The notes under the pieces were generated by a model. It was given only the letters and a program-made list of their open reading frames with translations. It did not search any database and was not told the origin of the DNA. The position numbers and the translations under genes were made by a program. A stretch of 7,584 nt of DNA. It comes from JAAYHC01 sp964483175 (GTDB lineage: Bacteria; Bacillota; UBA5301). The DNA lies in the NCBI GenBank assembly GCA_964483175.1, contig CAZAAT010000086.1:1-7584 (forward strand), read 5' to 3'. Below, one piece after another: positions 5,976-7,584 of this stretch. Position 1 is the stretch's first letter, and each line of letters opens with the position of its first letter.

Positions 5976-6250
5976 TTCATTCTCTCCCTCACGGTGACCT
6001 TGATAGTATCGCCTGGTTGTTTGCCGATCTTGGCCCGGATATCTTTTCTGATCCCGATGATGTGACACGGTGTCTTCATTCTGACTAGACTGCCATCATA
6101 CGGCTCGCCATCAAAGGTTGCGTGGACCGGAACACGACCCTTGCCAAATTCCTGTTTAACATCAAAAGGTATCTCTATGTAGGCGGCATCCATATCTGGC
6201 GCCTTCTTGATTACAGCCTCGAACTCATAGACTATACTCAATACCTTCAC
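5972..6250 (-). CDS. DUF1905 domain protein
   Basis: A small protein of 92 residues that is essentially one DUF1905 domain. Diagnostic parts are YEFEAVI at the start, AAYIEIPFDVKQEFG (22-36), GRVPVHATFDGEPYDGSL (38-55) and IRKDIRAKIGKQPGDTIKV (67-85), close to the family's G-x-x-P-V, Y-x-G-S and I-x-K-x-I-R-x-x-x-G-x-x-x-G-D patterns. The domain is a small beta-barrel of unknown biochemical function and is often joined to a YdeI/OmdA-like domain, absent here. The GTG start forms a GTGA overlap with the upstream GyrI-like gene. A TTG three codons later is an alternative, with AGGTGA 5 bases before it. The stop likewise overlaps the start of the phosphodiesterase gene, so the three genes are probably translated in a coupled way. 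Confidence 0.82.
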   Translation of the reverse strand: MKVLSIVYEFEAVIKKAPDMDAAYIEIPFDVKQEFGKGRVPVHATFDGEPYDGSLVRMKTPCHIIGIRKDIRAKIGKQPGDTIKVTVRERMK

Positions 6251-6894
6251 CTGCTTATACGCAATACTGGGTGCCGCAGAACGGTTTTCATGGTCTCCGG
6301 CTTAGCTTTTCTAGGATCTGATAGATATATTTCATGGTGTTTGCCCTCCCCTGTGGGGACTTTATCCTGTAAATCCTGCTCAACGAGGAAAGCTTCGATT
6401 TTTTTCATCGTCTCCGGCTCGGTGGAGTAAGGGCCAATGTGCATTATCTGGACACACAGGCCTTCTTCAAAGACCTCCAGTCGCGCCTTTTCGACCGGTA
6501 GATCCGGCTTTTTGGCCTTGACTTCGTCACAGGCCCACGCGAAAACTTCCGGAGTCACAAAATCTGGTTGCCGAATCAGCGAAGTCCATAACCAGTTGTC
6601 CCTCTCTGTAAGGGAAAATTCGCCCTCATCAATCCACCACAACCCCTCGAGCGGTGGCACCACATATTCGAAAAAGCCGCTAGGCTCTTTGCCTTTCTTA
6701 TGGCTCATTTTGATTGCATATGATAGAGCATAAAGCAACTCGATGGACTGTTGGTAATCCTGATTATTGTTCGGGTCCCCGCTACCATCGACCATGATGA
6801 AAGTCATTGGTGGAACCTCAATTAGCACCGGTTTGTCCTTAGGTAGGTATAAGTTTTTGTACTCTTTTTTGAAATCAAATGGTTTGTTAGCCAC
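6247..6894 (-). CDS. GyrI-like small-molecule-binding domain protein
   Basis: A stand-alone GyrI-like (AraC effector-binding superfamily) protein of 215 residues with no DNA-binding domain visible. Recognisable parts are the N-terminus KPFDFKKEYKNLYLPK, IEVPPMTFIMVDGSGDPN (25-42), PLEGLWW (81-87), GLCVQIMHIGPYSTEPETM (145-163) and HHEIYLSDPRK (186-196), followed by KTVLRHPV. These are typical of the long Lin2189/SAV2435-type branch. Members bind small hydrophobic or cationic compounds, and some are reported to hydrolyse cyclopropanoid toxins; whether this one does is unknown. The preferred start is GTG at 6894-6892: AGGGGGG (6903-6909) lies 8 bases upstream, whereas the GTG at 6903-6901 directly abuts it. 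It is the first gene of the operon with DUF1905 and the phosphodiesterase. Confidence 0.85.
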   Translation of the reverse strand: MANKPFDFKKEYKNLYLPKDKPVLIEVPPMTFIMVDGSGDPNNNQDYQQSIELLYALSYAIKMSHKKGKEPSGFFEYVVPPLEGLWWIDEGEFSLTERDNWLWTSLIRQPDFVTPEVFAWACDEVKAKKPDLPVEKARLEVFEEGLCVQIMHIGPYSTEPETMKKIEAFLVEQDLQDKVPTGEGKHHEIYLSDPRKAKPETMKTVLRHPVLRISR

Positions 6895-6921
6895 AAAGGC
6901 CACCCCCCTAAGATATTTAAT

Positions 6922-6950
6922 ATGTTACAGAAATTATTAGCTTTTGCCTA
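6922..6950 (-). promoter_or_regulatory. Possible promoter of the GyrI-DUF1905-GDPD operon
   Basis: Read on the minus strand, TAGGCA (6950-6945, 4 of 6) and TAACAT (6927-6922, 4 of 6) are separated by 17 bases, 28 bases before the chosen start. A strong terminator lies just upstream (6977-7011), so the operon needs its own promoter about here. The consensus match is only fair. Confidence 0.3.
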
Positions 6951-6976
6951 GAGCTTTACTTTCCAACATAATTATC

Positions 6977-7011
6977 AAATAAAAAAGGCCCCTGAAAAGT
7001 ATCCAGAAGCC
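6977..7011 (-). terminator. Rho-independent terminator of the tag gene
   Basis: On the minus strand, GGCTTCTG (7011-7004) pairs with CAGGGGCC (6994-6987) to give an 8-bp stem containing two U-G pairs, with a 9-base loop. Six T residues (6986-6981) and more A/T-rich sequence follow. It begins 13 bases after the tag stop and separates tag from the GyrI-like operon. Confidence 0.85.
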
Positions 7012-7023
7012 ATTCGACCGATG

Positions 7024-7572
7024 TTATTTCCGGAAACATTTATTGATATGATCATTGATAATCCCGGTAGCCTGAAGGTGAGCATAAATAGTAACCGACC
7101 CGAGAAACTTGAATCCACGCTTTTTCAAATCCTTGCTGATCTCATCAGAAAGTGGTGATGTCGCAGGTATTTCCGATATGCTCTCATAATGGTTGGTGAT
7201 AATCTCGCCGTTGGTAAATCCCCAGATATATTTGTCAAAGCTCCCAAACTCACGTTGGATCTCGAGAAATCGCTGAGCGTTGTTGATCGCAGCCTCAATC
7301 TTGCGCCTGTTCCTGATAATGCCAGGATTCTGGAGCAGCTCTGCGATTTTAGCCTCGTCATACTCCGCAACTTTCGCTGGATCAAAACCCGCAAAAGCCC
7401 GGCGGAAGTTCTCTCGTTTCCGCAAGATGGTCAGCCAGCTTAGGCCGGATTGCATAGACTCCAAAACTAGAAACTCAAAATGGGTGCGGTCATCGTGCAC
7501 CGGCACCCCCCATTCCTCATCATGGTACTTAATATATAGTTCATCTCCAAGACACCAATCGCATCTTTCCAT
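7024..7572 (-). CDS. tag: DNA-3-methyladenine glycosylase I
   Basis: A base-excision repair enzyme that removes 3-methyladenine from alkylated DNA by cutting the N-glycosidic bond. The 182-residue protein lines up with E. coli Tag almost without gaps. The zinc ligands are all present: Cys4, His17, His175 and Cys179. Tyr13, Tyr16, Glu38 and Trp46 of the base-binding pocket are also kept (MERCDWC, YIKYHDEEWGVP, LVLESMQSGLSW). KKRGFKFLGS and NDHINKC mark the C-terminal part. The protein ends four residues after the last zinc ligand, so it lacks the short tail of E. coli Tag. The ATG start lies 12 bases from the window edge, so its ribosome-binding site and promoter are mostly outside; GGCGGG just upstream may be part of the site. 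The gene ends at a strong terminator and is probably the last or only gene of its transcript. Confidence 0.95.
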   Translation of the reverse strand: MERCDWCLGDELYIKYHDEEWGVPVHDDRTHFEFLVLESMQSGLSWLTILRKRENFRRAFAGFDPAKVAEYDEAKIAELLQNPGIIRNRRKIEAAINNAQRFLEIQREFGSFDKYIWGFTNGEIITNHYESISEIPATSPLSDEISKDLKKRGFKFLGSVTIYAHLQATGIINDHINKCFRK

Positions 7573-7584
7573 TTTACGCCCGCC

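Noticed and set aside
5976..6068. N-terminal extension of the phosphodiesterase frame to 6068
   Set aside because: It lies wholly inside the DUF1905 gene, is rich in charged and polar residues, and lies before the natural membrane-anchor start, which has its own ribosome-binding site.
1..7584. CRISPR arrays, tRNA or rRNA genes, insertion sequences, attachment sites
   Set aside because: No regularly spaced repeats, RNA-gene motifs, transposase frames or flanking inverted repeats were seen on either strand.

Overview
The window looks like chromosomal DNA from a Bacillota-type (clostridial or related) bacterium. GC content is moderate, just under 50% by eye. Most genes have strong purine-rich Shine-Dalgarno sites, and GTG and TTG starts are frequent. 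The ene-reductase resembles Bacillus YqjM closely. One gene encodes a glycine-rich secreted protein with a beta-barrel-like pattern, which would fit a diderm Bacillota lineage; that placement is inference. There are nine protein genes, no RNA genes, no insertion sequences and no CRISPR array.

Left part, + strand (about 1-2372): a putative promoter is followed by a two-gene operon. The first gene is a duplicated DUF1538 integral membrane protein. Overlapping it by 11 bases is a gene for two PII-like domains in one chain. The layout recalls AmtB-GlnK and SbtA-SbtB, where a PII-type protein controls a membrane transporter encoded next to it. This is the best candidate for an under-described system here. 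A hairpin at 2348-2372 separates it from the next, convergent gene.

Centre (2406-5029): on the minus strand lie the secreted glycine-rich protein and, upstream of it, a flavodoxin-fold FMN reductase with a four-cysteine cluster. Divergent from the reductase is an Old Yellow Enzyme family ene-reductase close to YqjM, in which the regulatory active-site cysteine is replaced by alanine. The shared intergenic region holds two short palindromes that could be operators for this flavoenzyme pair.

Right part, minus strand (5022-7572): reading leftwards, a DNA-3-methyladenine glycosylase I gene (tag) ends at a good intrinsic terminator. Then comes a tightly packed three-gene operon: a GyrI-like small-molecule-binding protein, a DUF1905 protein and a membrane-anchored glycerophosphodiester phosphodiesterase. 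Both junctions inside this operon are GTGA overlaps. The operon ends tail-to-tail with the ene-reductase gene, with an 8-base overlap of the reading frames. Several starts lie inside the longest open frames and were chosen by Shine-Dalgarno spacing and family N-termini.
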